Below, in pieces: positions 42,020-51,691 of a DNA stretch of 64,000 bases (position 1 is the first letter of the stretch; the number at the start of each line of letters is the position of its first letter). A program made the position numbers and the translations under genes. The notes below the pieces were generated by a model. That model was not told where the DNA came from. It saw only the letters and a list, made by a program, of their open reading frames with translations, and searched no databases. Source of the DNA: Acidobacteriaceae bacterium (GTDB taxonomy: Bacteria > Acidobacteriota > Terriglobia > Terriglobales > Acidobacteriaceae); NCBI GenBank assembly GCA_003170825.1, contig PMYL01000041.1, positions 107,280 through 171,279 of the forward strand. Reading direction: 5' to 3'.

Positions 42020-43834
42020 TTGAGAAAATTACGTTTTCCTGCCCTGGCTGCCTCCGCGTTCCTGCTGCTTGTCTGCGTCCCGGCATTGTGGCCGCAAGCC
42101 CCACCCGTCCCTCCCGTTCCGGCGGCTTCGATCGAGGCAAACCGCAAGGCCCTCAACGCGATCTTCCAGGACTACTGGGAAGACAACCTCAAACATTCCC
42201 CGGAGTTTGCCTCGTCGCTGGGCGACAAGCGATACAACGACCAGATCTCCGACTACTCCGTGAAGGCCGTGAACGAGGGCCTCGCCCGCGAGCAGGACTT
42301 TCTGCTGCGGCTGGCGGACATTGACCCCGCCGGATTGACTGACCAGGAGAAGATCAGCCGCGAGTTGCTGCTGCGCCATTTTGCCGAGGACGAGGAGGCC
42401 GCGGAGTTCAAGCAGTGGGAGATGCCCATGAACCAAATGGGCGGCATCCAAACTACCTACCCGCAACTCGTGGCTCAGCTCAGCTTTGCCACCGTCAAGG
42501 ACTACGACGACTGGATCGCCCGGCTGCACGCCATTCCCAAGGCCTTCGACCAGGTGGCAACCAACATGTCCATCGGCATGGAAGACCATCGCGTGCCGCC
42601 CAAGTATCTGCTGGCCAAGGCGCTCGAACAGGTGAAGCAGTTGGCCGGCGAGAAGCCGGAGGATTCGCCGCTGGCGCTGCCGCTCAAGAGCTTTCCCGCC
42701 GCCATCAAGCCCGCCGAGCAGGAGCGCATCAAGGCCGAGATGCTGGACGCCATCGGGAAAGAAGTGCTGCCGGCCTACCTGCGGTTTGCGCGCTTCCTTG
42801 AGGTGAGCTACGTTCCCGCCGGCCGGGAGCAGCCGGGGATTTCCGCGCTGCCCGACGGGGCGAAGTACTACCAGTTTCTGATCCGCCGGACGACGACGAC
42901 CGGCCTGACCGCTGAGCAGATTCATCAGATCGGCCTGGACGAGGTGAAGCGCGACGAGGCCGAGATGCTGGTGATTGCGCAGAAGCTGGGGTTTGCGGAT
43001 TTGAAGAGCTTCCGGGCGAGCTTCAAGAGCAATCCCAAGCTGCATCCAGCCTCGCGCGAGGCGCTGCTGGCGGCCTACGGCGGCTACCTTGGCCCGATGC
43101 AGGCCAGACTTCCGCAGCTCTTCGGCCGTCTTCCCAAGGCGAAGTTTGAAGTGGCCGCGGTTCCTGATTACCTTGAGAAGAACTCGGCGCCCGCCTACTA
43201 CCAGGCCGGCGCACCCGACGGCAGCCGGCCGGGCCGTCTTTTCATCGATACTTACAACGCCACGGACCGCAACCTTTATAGCGTGGAGGCCATCGCCTAC
43301 CACGAGGGCCTTCCCGGCCACCATCTGCAAATCTCCATCGCCCAGGAGCTCGACGACGTTCCCACCTTCCGCAAATACGGCGGCTACACGGCCTATGTCG
43401 AGGGCTGGGGGCTTTATTCGGAGCGGCTGGGCAAGGACGTGGGCCTCTACCAGGACCCCTACTCGGACTATGGCCGCCTGGAGGCCGATATCTGGCGCGC
43501 CATCCGCCTGGTCGTCGATACCGGCGTCCACTCCCACCACTGGACCCGCCAGCAGATGGTCCAGTACTTCCACGACCACTCGGCCATCGACGAGACCAGC
43601 ATCCAGGCCGAGGTGGACCGCTACATCGCGTGGCCCGGCCAGGCTCTGGCTTATAAGATCGGCCAGCTCAAGATTTTGGAGCTGCGCGACCGGGCGAAGA
43701 AGGCGCTGGGCGACAAGTTCGACCTGCGCGCCTTCCACGACCAGGTGCTGGACTCAGGCGCGTTGCCGCTGGACGTACTCAGCGACCGGATCGACGGGTG
43801 GATTGCGGCGCAGAATAAAGCCGTTCCGCGATAA
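42020..43834 (+). CDS. DUF885 family protein (putative metallopeptidase)
   Basis: 604 aa from a TTG at 42020, which gives a signal peptide (LRKLRFPALAASAFLLLVCV) with GAGAGG upstream. FASSLGDKRYNDQISDYS, the FARFLEVSYVPAGREQPGIS block, PDGSRPGRLFIDTYN, and AYHEGLPGHHLQI (putative metal site HEG-PGHH) with YVEGWGLYSERLG are DUF885 signatures. Exported and probably degrades or trims peptides. The long upstream open frame is not coding. It is flanked by related degenerate elements in inverted orientation. Confidence 0.85.
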   Translation: MRKLRFPALAASAFLLLVCVPALWPQAPPVPPVPAASIEANRKALNAIFQDYWEDNLKHSPEFASSLGDKRYNDQISDYSVKAVNEGLAREQDFLLRLADIDPAGLTDQEKISRELLLRHFAEDEEAAEFKQWEMPMNQMGGIQTTYPQLVAQLSFATVKDYDDWIARLHAIPKAFDQVATNMSIGMEDHRVPPKYLLAKALEQVKQLAGEKPEDSPLALPLKSFPAAIKPAEQERIKAEMLDAIGKEVLPAYLRFARFLEVSYVPAGREQPGISALPDGAKYYQFLIRRTTTTGLTAEQIHQIGLDEVKRDEAEMLVIAQKLGFADLKSFRASFKSNPKLHPASREALLAAYGGYLGPMQARLPQLFGRLPKAKFEVAAVPDYLEKNSAPAYYQAGAPDGSRPGRLFIDTYNATDRNLYSVEAIAYHEGLPGHHLQISIAQELDDVPTFRKYGGYTAYVEGWGLYSERLGKDVGLYQDPYSDYGRLEADIWRAIRLVVDTGVHSHHWTRQQMVQYFHDHSAIDETSIQAEVDRYIAWPGQALAYKIGQLKILELRDRAKKALGDKFDLRAFHDQVLDSGALPLDVLSDRIDGWIAAQNKAVPR

Positions 43835-44463
43835 ACTCGTAGCAAATACGTAGTCCTGCAGGTGGACCTTTTGCGAATTCCGCCCCGCAGTGGCCCCGTA
43901 GTGTTTTTTTGTAGGGTTATAAGCCGACAAAAAAGGCCGTTTCGTCCGGTTATAAGTCCACGGAATGAAGAAGGCATCTCCGCAAGTCAAGAATGTCCGC
44001 TTAGAGCAGGAGTGATTTTGCAGGAATGTCCGTTTCGGGGCGGACCAAAACATTGAAAAGGGGCTGTTTTTAGCATGTTATTGGCCGTTATTTGGCCGTT
44101 TATAGCGCGAAATCGAGGCTGTTTTGGCTGTGTTTCGATCAGGGCTGGAGACTGGGAGGCTCCCGGATTGGCCGTCGTCCGCTGATAGCTCGGAGACGGG
44201 ATGCGCGGCGGGGGCCGCCGGCCTTGATGAGTGGTTTGGCGATTTACCAAGGATTGAGATTGAGGGCTCGACAAAACCAGAGGTTTGAGGTTCATGCTTT
44301 CCCACCCTTCCCGCGATGAGACTGCGGGAAGGATGGGGCACCCCCACATTTACGGCTGGATTAGGGTGGGGCACCCGGCGGTCGTTTGCTCAAGCAATTG
44401 AGTGGCTATTGATTGAATGGCTTACTGAGTGCCAGGCGATTCCGCGTGACTCTCGTTGCTTGA
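43835..44463. other. Intergenic region with degenerate element and repeat words
   Basis: About 630 bp. It holds the second degenerate element (43890-44076) and words like GGATGGGGCACCC and GGGTGGGGCACCC (44330-44380). The end carries three degenerate CTCGTTGCTTGATTACTCGA-like repeats at ~44450-44510, inside the 3' end of the next gene. Confidence 0.6.
43890..44076 (-). repeat. Degenerate element downstream of the DUF885 gene, inverted relative to 41769-41930
   Basis: On the minus strand: CTAAAAACAGCCCCTTTTCA, ATGTTTTGGTCCGCC, CCTGCAAAATCACTCC, CTTATAACCGGACG and TTTTTTGTCGGCTTATAACC, in the same order as the upstream element. Confidence 0.55.
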
Positions 44464-45051
44464 TTACTCGAGACTCTTGTTGCTTGATTCCTCGAAACTC
44501 TCGTTGCTTATAGGTGCTTTGATCGTCATCGGCTTCGCCGGCGATGGCTTCGCCGGTGTCGGCGCCGTTATTGTCTGCGTTACCATCGTTGGCTGCTGAA
44601 CAACCGATTGGGTTAGCACGGCCGTCTTGGGCGGTGATTCATAATACCTCTGCGGGGACGGGTTGAGCAGAAGCAGAGTCAACCCGATGGCGGCAAACGC
44701 CAACGTCATCTTGTGCTTTCTCTTGCCCTCGAACCCGCTATCCAGCCCTCCCGGAAGATTCGCGCGATTGGACTGAATCGGCTCAGATAGTTCTTCTGCA
44801 TCCACGTGGGCTGTTGCTGGCGTGCGCCAAGCAGTGGTTTCATGCAACCAGGCTACCAGATGCGACACGATGGCATGCGCCGTTGCGGGATTCGCGGGTG
44901 GCTGTGGGGCGGCATAAGAACCAAGAGCAGCATCGAAGTCGTCGAAGTTGGCGGGCAGTGTCGCGGGAGGTTTTCCGCTGTCCCAGTCGGCGAAATCGGC
45001 GGACAGCGTTGCAGGCAGCGTCTCCTCTATATTTGAAACACGAACGTGCAT
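44464..45051 (-). CDS. Hypothetical protein with one internal membrane helix
   Basis: 195 aa. The N-terminal ~110 residues are polar, with repeated 'LPA-L-A-FADWDSG / LPANFDDFDAALG' segments. A membrane helix lies at ~115-130 (MTLAFAAIGLTLLLLNP). The C-terminus is Thr/Pro/Ala/Ser-rich and ends in an acidic Ser/Glu repeat (NESFEESSNKSLE). Function unknown. Confidence 0.6.
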   Translation of the reverse strand: MHVRVSNIEETLPATLSADFADWDSGKPPATLPANFDDFDAALGSYAAPQPPANPATAHAIVSHLVAWLHETTAWRTPATAHVDAEELSEPIQSNRANLPGGLDSGFEGKRKHKMTLAFAAIGLTLLLLNPSPQRYYESPPKTAVLTQSVVQQPTMVTQTITAPTPAKPSPAKPMTIKAPISNESFEESSNKSLE

Positions 45052-45668
45052 GCATTATTCCTCAGCAATCAAATTGATAGTTGGGGCTGTTTCGAGCACG
45101 AATTCCGGCCCGGGTTGATTGGACTTAGCACATCAGATAGATATTGCGGCACTGGGAAAGAGCATTTCTGTTCAAAAACGGACACTCCTAGATTTAGATA
45201 GAAGATTGGTAAGCGCAGATATGGACCGGAATTTCCGTTTTGCCTTTCGGCTGCGAACCAATATACCCCCATTTGCCTCCGCTCGCGATCTTTTTTGCAT
45301 TGGTTTCAAGGCCAGAGACCCGGTCGTGCGCTGATACTTGCCGCAGCGAGCGGGGTGGCGTATGTCGCTGGCCTCCTCTCTGAAGCATTCCTAGGGTTGC
45401 GCTTCGCTCCACCCTGCCACCCCAGCACGCGAAAACCGCGCGTGCCGGGGACCCCGGCCCTGGGCTATTCTCGTTGGCTCCCTCCGGGAGCAGGGTGCAA
45501 GGGGTCTTACCAGCACTTTCATGCGATTGCCCTGTACCGGTGATCGGGGCGCGTGAAACAGGGTTGTCCGGCGTGATAGGCTGGTCTGTTCTCTTTTTTA
45601 GAGCCTGACAGCTCGCCGATTCGACTTCGCCGCGGATGCAGGCTCGCATATCAACAGGAGAGACTCTC
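45052..45668. other. Intergenic region with a palindromic repeat
   Basis: About 617 bp. Apart from the repeat at 45418-45455 I see no gene or site I can support. Confidence 0.65.
45418..45455. repeat. CACCCCAGC...GCCGGGGACCCC palindromic repeat
   Basis: CACCCCAGCACGCG AAAAC CGCGCGTGCCGGGGACCCC; reverse-orientation member of the family at 1015 and 38587, with an altered core (GCACGCG/CGCGCGTGC). Confidence 0.75.
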
Positions 45669-46808
45669 ATGAAACGTCTTCTTGCTCTGGCGGCCCTCTG
45701 CGCCTTTTCCTGCTGCCTGCACGCGCAGGCGGTCGATGCAACCGTCTGCGAGATTCTGAAGAACCCGCAGTCGTTCAATGGAAAGATCGTGCGCGTGAAG
45801 GGCACGGTCACGGCTGGTTTCGACCAGTTCGTGGTGAAGGGCGCGGGTTGCGGCCAGCAGGTGAACGCCATCTGGCTTGCCTATCCGGAGGGAACCAAGG
45901 CCAAGGCGGGTCCGGCGGCCATCCTGCAATTGCTGCCCGCGCGGAACTTTGCCGGGACGGTCGCGGCTGTTGAGCGGACGCCGGTGCAACTGAATAAGGA
46001 CAAGGAGTTCAAAAAGTTCGATTCCTTGCTCTCCACTCCTTACAAGGGCGACGGAATGTGCCTCGGGTGCAACCGGTACGCGGTGAGCGCGACCCTTGTG
46101 GGCCGGCTGGACGGAGCCGCGGCAGGGTTGCAGCGCGACAAAGCGGGGAAGATCGTGGGCATCAGCGGCTTCGGGAATCTGAATGCCTACAGCGCGCGCC
46201 TGGTGCTGCAATCGGTCTCCGATGTGACATCGCAGGAGATTGACTACTCGAAGACCGCCGCGATTACCAAGGGAGAGATTGTGTCCGAAACCGGCGGGGA
46301 AGACCCGGTTGCGGATGCGCACAAGACTGCGAAGGCCTTCCCCTCCGGCAGCCCGCTGGGAGACCGGCTGGAGCGCGCCGCCGCCGCGTTCCCAAAGGAG
46401 GGCGATCACAATGGCGTGGCATTGGGATTCGGCGTTGCGAATGAAGCCACCAATAAGGGCGACGCGAAGGGCGAAACTGACTCCCCGGACGGCGTGCTGT
46501 TCAATTGCAAGTTGGATATGGCTCGGCTGAAGGGCAGTGCGTTGTCCATCGCCATTGCTTATGCGGGAACGCTGATTGCCGATATCCGCAGCCCGGAGCC
46601 GGCAGGGGGAATCACAGGAACCTACGCTCTTGAACAACACGGCTGGCAGACTGCGGTCCTGGGCGCAATCGGGAACCGCCTGAAGACCCTGACCGTGCCC
46701 GGCAGTTACCTTTTGTGGAACACGGCCTGGGCGCCTGCCGATCGCGACAAATCTCTGGAGGATGCGCTCAAGGATTTTCTTGCGAATGAGGAGTTGCTCG
46801 CCAGGTAA
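45669..46808 (+). CDS. Secreted hypothetical protein
   Basis: 379 aa from the ATG at 45669 with CAGGAGAG upstream. MKRLLALAALCAFSCCLHAQ is a signal peptide. An OB-fold-like start follows (CEILKNPQSFNGKIVRVKGT, VTAGFDQFVVKGAGC). Cys pairs (CGQQ, CLGCNRY) could bind metal or form disulfides. The C-terminal half (DSPDGVLFNCKLDMARLKGS) is unassigned. Not recognised beyond being exported. Confidence 0.75.
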   Translation: MKRLLALAALCAFSCCLHAQAVDATVCEILKNPQSFNGKIVRVKGTVTAGFDQFVVKGAGCGQQVNAIWLAYPEGTKAKAGPAAILQLLPARNFAGTVAAVERTPVQLNKDKEFKKFDSLLSTPYKGDGMCLGCNRYAVSATLVGRLDGAAAGLQRDKAGKIVGISGFGNLNAYSARLVLQSVSDVTSQEIDYSKTAAITKGEIVSETGGEDPVADAHKTAKAFPSGSPLGDRLERAAAAFPKEGDHNGVALGFGVANEATNKGDAKGETDSPDGVLFNCKLDMARLKGSALSIAIAYAGTLIADIRSPEPAGGITGTYALEQHGWQTAVLGAIGNRLKTLTVPGSYLLWNTAWAPADRDKSLEDALKDFLANEELLAR

Positions 46809-46931
46809 ACCGCAGGCGGGTTGAAATCGCCGGCCGGCCGGCAGGACGGCTCCTGAGAGCGCCGGCCGAGCAGCGCTTCCACTTCCGAGGCTTCGATCGC
46901 CTGCCGACAGCCATGCTCTCCTGGCCCGCTC

Positions 46932-47636
46932 TCAGTCCAGATGGAGCCGCTTTGCCGTGCGCATTGCCAGCAAGGCCAGTGTCTCATCCACGCATTGATG
47001 GACCACCTGCTCCAGAGGGCGCGCCGCATCGACCAGGATGGCTCGTCCGCGAAGAGCCGGGGAATTGGCCATGGCTCTATAGGCATTGGCCTGGCGCGCG
47101 GACTCTTGCGCGGAGACCTCCTGCTTTCTGGCCTGGAGCAGATGAGCCGGCGCATCCAGGACGAGCATCAGATCCGGCATGGGAATCAGCTTGGCAACCA
47201 GGCGCGCCAGCCACCGCGGCCCGCCATAGCGAAAGCGCCGCGCATCGATCAGCAGGTCCTGATAATAGCGGTCGAAGACGACCAGCGTGGAGCGCACCAG
47301 GAGTGGGCGCACGCGAAGGCAATAGCCCAGCACATAATCGACCCACAGAAACAGCAGCTTAGCAGCGGACATCAGCGCCCCGCGCGGAATCTGCCCATGG
47401 GGATCCGTGTTGTCCGTTCGTCCGTCAGACGAGCCGCGAAGCAGGTTAGGCCGCAAATGAAAACAGGCAGTCCCCGCGAAGGCAGGGCCCACAGCGCGCA
47501 TGTACGCCGCAATCACGCTGGACTTTCCGCTCCCGTCCGGGCCCATGACCGCGACCAAGAGCGCAGGCGGGCTGATCCAGTTCCTGATGCTCCGGGGCCA
47601 CTGCGATGAAGGGGCGCTTGCAGGAAATTCACTCAA
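46932..47636 (-). CDS. Thymidylate-kinase-like P-loop protein of a polysaccharide locus
   Basis: 234 aa from a TTG at 47636 with GGAG 6 nt upstream; the frame is open to 47882 but the extra part looks non-coding. LLVAVMGPDGSGKSSVIAAY is Walker A. STLVVFDRYYQDLLIDARRF is the DR(Y/F) motif of thymidylate kinases. LMLVLDAPAHLLQARKQEVS is the lid-side strand. The protein belongs to a group that occurs beside nucleotidyltransferases in exopolysaccharide clusters; the true substrate is unknown. It diverges from the flippase gene. Confidence 0.75.
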   Translation of the reverse strand: MSEFPASAPSSQWPRSIRNWISPPALLVAVMGPDGSGKSSVIAAYMRAVGPAFAGTACFHLRPNLLRGSSDGRTDNTDPHGQIPRGALMSAAKLLFLWVDYVLGYCLRVRPLLVRSTLVVFDRYYQDLLIDARRFRYGGPRWLARLVAKLIPMPDLMLVLDAPAHLLQARKQEVSAQESARQANAYRAMANSPALRGRAILVDAARPLEQVVHQCVDETLALLAMRTAKRLHLD

Positions 47637-47980
47637 AATGTTCTCCGGAAAGGCAGTGAAGAAGTTGACCGGCGGGAGAATCCCAGGGGCATGATTTCCG
47701 GCCGGAACTATAGCTTGACCGGTTATATTATAAACGTCGCAGGAATTCCAGAAACGATGTTTCGGGCGCCCTCCCGCCCTGTGAGTCATCTTGAAAGCCA
47801 CTCTCCGTCCATCGAATCCGGTGGCGCAGGTCCAGGGTGTGACGCTGAGGCCAGACAATATCCTTTGCATCTCCAGCGACAATCTCTAAAATGTAGCAGG
47901 GCGGACGGCACAGATCACCGCGCGCAGGTCTTTCGGTGTACAGAATAGATAGCACAATTTTTCGGCGCTGACGGAAAACA

Positions 47981-49321
47981 GTGGAGGCCAGGGTGCGGGA
48001 ATCATCGGCGGCGGAATGCGAAGCGCGTGCGGATACGGTGGTTTCGAAAGGAATATATCGCCCTATCGGCGTGCTTTTGTCGCGCCGCGAGTCCTGGGCG
48101 CTTGCCGATCAGGCGATGGTAAGCGTCGCTAACTTTCTCTCCGGAATCCTGGTGGCGCGCCTGGTAGGCTTGCGCGAATTTGGCGTCTTCTCGCTGGCCT
48201 GGGCCTCAGTGCTTTTTGTGAACAGCATACAGAGCGCGTTAATCACCGCGCCCATGGTAAGCGTCGGCCCGATTCTTGAGACGCAGATCGGTTCCTGCTA
48301 CTACGCCGCGGTGCTGTTACAGCAAACGGTATTTGCCTGTGCGGCCTCGCTGCTGGTGGAAGCGGGAGTCGTTCTGTCGGCGCATTTCTGGCCGGCATGG
48401 GGTATCCGACCGCTGGCGCTGCCGCTTGCCGTATCCGTCTTTGCCTATCAGATGCAGGATTTCATGCGGCGCTACTTCTTCGCGACGCGCCGCGTGAAGC
48501 TGGGCTTGCTGAACGATGCCGTGAGTTTTCTGCCGCAGATACTGATTCTCGCCGTCCTGTTTCGGGCTCACGGCGTGGATTCGCGGATCGCGCTGTGGGT
48601 GATGGGGCTGACTTCGCTGGCAGGATTCGTCCTCGGACTCCTGACCTTCGGAAGCTACAAAATCGAATGGGGCGCTGTGCGGGCCGTGGCATCGCGGCAC
48701 TGGGTGTCCTCCAAATGGCTTGTGGGCTCGGCCATCATGGGGTGGACTTCCGGAAACTTCTTCCTGCCGGCGGCGGCCATCGTTCTGGGACCGGCGGCCG
48801 CGGGCGGAGTACGCGCCGCACAGACCCTGGGCCAGGTTCTGTTTGTCCTGTTCAACAGTCTGGAGAATTATCTGCCGAACGAAGCAGCGCGGAGATTTCA
48901 CAGCCATGGAATCGGCGCCCTGCGGTCCTATCTGCGAAACTCCGGGAAAGCTGTGATGTCTATTGCCGGGGTGCTCTGCCTGACCATTGCGCTAAGTGGC
49001 CGCTGGCTGCTGACGTTCCTGTATGGGCGTCAATACGGCAGCTTCGCCGGCGTGCTGGCCATTATCATGGCCACTTACTTTCTGACCTCCGCCGCCCTTC
49101 CGGCGCGCTTTGGCCTGCGCGTTCTGGAAAATACCAGGCCGCTGTTCGCGGCACAGGCGGCCGCCGGCGTGTTGACGGTTGCAACCATCTTTCCTCTGAT
49201 CGCGCATTTCGGAGTGACGGGAGCAGCCTGGTCCTCCTTCGCATCGCAGTTGGTGATGCTGGGCATCGTGACCATGGCGCTGATGAGCAGGATGAAGCGC
49301 GAGGCCGAGACCAGCCTATGA
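47981..49321 (+). CDS. Polysaccharide repeat-unit flippase (Wzx-like)
   Basis: 446 aa from a GTG. About 12-14 hydrophobic segments; VSVANFLSGILVARLVGLRE, FGVFSLAWA and the GGVRAAQTLGQVLF helix fit the MATE/Wzx fold, which flips lipid-linked repeats across the inner membrane. ATG of the next gene overlaps its stop (ATGA). Confidence 0.85.
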   Translation: MEARVRESSAAECEARADTVVSKGIYRPIGVLLSRRESWALADQAMVSVANFLSGILVARLVGLREFGVFSLAWASVLFVNSIQSALITAPMVSVGPILETQIGSCYYAAVLLQQTVFACAASLLVEAGVVLSAHFWPAWGIRPLALPLAVSVFAYQMQDFMRRYFFATRRVKLGLLNDAVSFLPQILILAVLFRAHGVDSRIALWVMGLTSLAGFVLGLLTFGSYKIEWGAVRAVASRHWVSSKWLVGSAIMGWTSGNFFLPAAAIVLGPAAAGGVRAAQTLGQVLFVLFNSLENYLPNEAARRFHSHGIGALRSYLRNSGKAVMSIAGVLCLTIALSGRWLLTFLYGRQYGSFAGVLAIIMATYFLTSAALPARFGLRVLENTRPLFAAQAAAGVLTVATIFPLIAHFGVTGAAWSSFASQLVMLGIVTMALMSRMKREAETSL

Positions 49322-50448
49322 GAATCGTTCACATCGGTCCCTTCAAGATCGGGACGACCAACGGAAGTTATAACGCGCTGTGGTCGCTGGCGAAAGCGCA
49401 GGCCGCCGCCGGTGATGCGGTCACCATCATGCGCGTGGGCAAACCGGTGTCGCAGGAACAACGAGAGCTTGCCGCCGCCAAAGGAGTAACGTTCGCCGGC
49501 TTTCCCTGCGACAGATGGATGAACTTCTGGTCCGATCCCAGCGGCGTGTTCGAGAGGCTCCTGGGCGAGCTTCGGCCCGATGTGGCGCATTTGCAATATG
49601 TCCGCGTGCCCAAGTACCACTACATCGCGCGCGCATTGAAAAGGCGCGATATCCCTTTCGTGGTTTCCACGCACGGCGGATTGAACCCGACGGAGATGCT
49701 CCGTCGAGGCACAAGCAAGAGAATCTACTGGAAGCTGGTGGAAAGCGGCGTGCACAAGCTCGCCGCCGGAATTCACTTTGTCAGCCAAGCGGAGCGCGAC
49801 AGCTACGTGCGCGATTTCGGGGCTCCGCGCCGGGCGGCGGTGATCCCCAACGCCGTTGAGATACCGCCCGGGATTGCGTGGAAAGGCCTGCGCGATGCGG
49901 CTGCCCCGAAGCTGGCTTTCTTTGGGCGTTATGATATCTGGCACAAGGGTCTCGACCTTACGGCGGAAACACTGCGCCTGCTCTGGAAGCAGGGACTGAA
50001 GCCGGAGTTGCATCTGTACGGCGGAATCAAAGACCGCTTTGCCAAGCAAATAAGAGATCTGCTGGAGAAATACCGCGAGATCCCTATCATCGATCATGGC
50101 TTGGTGCTCGGCGAACAGAAATTCCGCGCGATGGCCGAGTGCGATTTCTATATCCAGCACTCGCGCTTCGAGCTGTTCGGCTTATCTCTGGTGGAGGCGA
50201 TGGGGCTTGGCGTTCCCGCGCTGGTGAGCTCGACCAGCGACCTGATGCCGGAGTTGAGGCAGAGTCAGGCGGCCTTCGAGATTCCGCTCGATCCCGAGCG
50301 CGCGGCCGAGATACTGTCTGCAATCCTCAAAGACCGCGATAGAATTACCCAGGTGGCGGGCGCCGGACGCCGTTGGATGCAGCAGGAATGCTCACCGGAT
50401 TTCATTGCCCGCAAAATGCGCGAGTTTTACCAGGAGTTGCATGTCTGA
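49318..50448 (+). CDS. Glycosyltransferase (GT4/GT1-like)
   Basis: 376 aa from the ATG at 49318. MRIVHIGPFKIGTTNGSYNA, FVVSTHGGLNPTEML, AAVIPNAVEIPPG, AFFGRYDIWHKGLDLTAETL and HSRFELFGLSLVEAMGLGVP (EX7E) define a GT-B retaining enzyme. It overlaps the flippase before it by 4 nt and the nucleotidyltransferase after it by 8 nt. Donor sugar unknown. Confidence 0.9.
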   Translation: MRIVHIGPFKIGTTNGSYNALWSLAKAQAAAGDAVTIMRVGKPVSQEQRELAAAKGVTFAGFPCDRWMNFWSDPSGVFERLLGELRPDVAHLQYVRVPKYHYIARALKRRDIPFVVSTHGGLNPTEMLRRGTSKRIYWKLVESGVHKLAAGIHFVSQAERDSYVRDFGAPRRAAVIPNAVEIPPGIAWKGLRDAAAPKLAFFGRYDIWHKGLDLTAETLRLLWKQGLKPELHLYGGIKDRFAKQIRDLLEKYREIPIIDHGLVLGEQKFRAMAECDFYIQHSRFELFGLSLVEAMGLGVPALVSSTSDLMPELRQSQAAFEIPLDPERAAEILSAILKDRDRITQVAGAGRRWMQQECSPDFIARKMREFYQELHV

Positions 50449-51553
50449 GACCATGAGCCGCCTGCGACTGGCTGAGGAAATTGCCGGCGCCTTGGAGCGC
50501 GAGGGCATACGTTATGCCGTCGTGCACGGAACGCATGGCTATCCGCAGACGATCGGCCGCGACCTGGATTTGGCGATCGCTCTTGAAGATGCCAGGAAGG
50601 CGATTTGCGTCGCGGCCGATAAGGCTGCCCAATGCGGATACACCAAAGCCTTTTCACGCTGGTCGCATTGGGGGCTTCACCAGCTTTCTCTCATCCGCGA
50701 AGACGAGCGGGAAGGACTGCCAATAGATTTCCTATGCACCACCGGCGTATGGCGGGCCAAATGGATCGAGCTGATGCGCCCCGATCATATGCTCAGGCTG
50801 ATCGAAAGCGATAAAACGATTGGCCCGTTCCGCCTGTCGGAAGAGGGCACGTTCATCAAGGCCTGCATACGTCCATTGCTGTGCGGAGACTTGATCCGTT
50901 TCGGTCATGAGTTTCCCATGCCCGTCTCGATTCCGGAACAAATTGACCGGGAGTGGCTCATTGACACCATTGGACCGGCAGGTGTCTCGCTGCTCGCATC
51001 GTCCAGTGTGGAGGAACTCAAAGCTCGCTATTCGCTGCGGAGATTGCAGGGCCGCTGGATCGCGCGTCATCCGATCGGCGCTCTCAAGAGCTTGGCGCAA
51101 AGCATCTTTTGCCGTATCCAGCGCGCGGCGTTCGATGCCGCCGACGTGATTGTGGTGGAAACGCCCCGGCCAGATGCGGTTCGCCAGGCCGTCGAGGCGC
51201 TCAAGCCGGAGTTTAAGAAGTTGTTTCTGGAGCCGAGCTATTTTGAAGCCCCGAAGAACAGCATCGCAATGAGACTAGGTTTTGCCCTCGGTTGGCGAAA
51301 GCTTCCCATTTCGGAATTCCGCCTCTCGGTTGTCGCCAAAGAAGCAAACGCCGGCCAAAGGAAGATGCGGCCCGGAAAAGGAAGAAAGTTCCTCGACGCC
51401 GAGTGCTACTGCGCTATCCCGGATTCGGATGCGGAAGCCATGCGCGAACAGCTTCGCCGAAGCCTGCTGGATTTTGTGTACGGCCGCTACGGCATCAGGT
51501 CCGGTCTTTCATTGAAGCCTGAATTGGAACATACTGCCGGAGTTCGCTTGTGA
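50441..51553 (+). CDS. Nucleotidyltransferase-fold protein of the polysaccharide locus
   Basis: 370 aa from the ATG at 50441 (CAGGAG upstream), overlapping the glycosyltransferase by 8 nt. IRYAVVHGTHGYPQTIGRDL, DLAIAL carries the small nucleotidyltransferase metal pattern (D-D in RDLDLAI). Such proteins accompany the P-loop kinase family in exopolysaccharide clusters; substrate unknown. The C-terminal third is rich in Arg/Lys (RKMRPGKGRKFLDAE). Confidence 0.75.
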   Translation: MSETMSRLRLAEEIAGALEREGIRYAVVHGTHGYPQTIGRDLDLAIALEDARKAICVAADKAAQCGYTKAFSRWSHWGLHQLSLIREDEREGLPIDFLCTTGVWRAKWIELMRPDHMLRLIESDKTIGPFRLSEEGTFIKACIRPLLCGDLIRFGHEFPMPVSIPEQIDREWLIDTIGPAGVSLLASSSVEELKARYSLRRLQGRWIARHPIGALKSLAQSIFCRIQRAAFDAADVIVVETPRPDAVRQAVEALKPEFKKLFLEPSYFEAPKNSIAMRLGFALGWRKLPISEFRLSVVAKEANAGQRKMRPGKGRKFLDAECYCAIPDSDAEAMREQLRRSLLDFVYGRYGIRSGLSLKPELEHTAGVRL

Positions 51554-51691
51554 TTGCCGCGTGCGATGGGCGAAAGACACCGCGAGATTTCGATTGACCT
51601 CAATGCCACCAGACCCTATACTTCTAATACACGGAATTTGCGTCAGAATCCACCGGATGTCAGGAGTTGTTCGTCCTGCGAACAGAGACTA

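Noticed and set aside
42029-43738. 569-codon minus-strand frame
   Set aside because: Antisense to the DUF885 gene; no motifs.
47637-47882. Extended N-terminus of the thymidylate-kinase-like protein
   Set aside because: No family residues before SEFPASAP, whereas a TTG with a GGAG site lies at 47636.
48397-50448. Flippase-glycosyltransferase fusion or frameshift
   Set aside because: The frame from 48397 only passes under the flippase in another phase; the glycosyltransferase has its own ATG at 49318 in an ATGA overlap.
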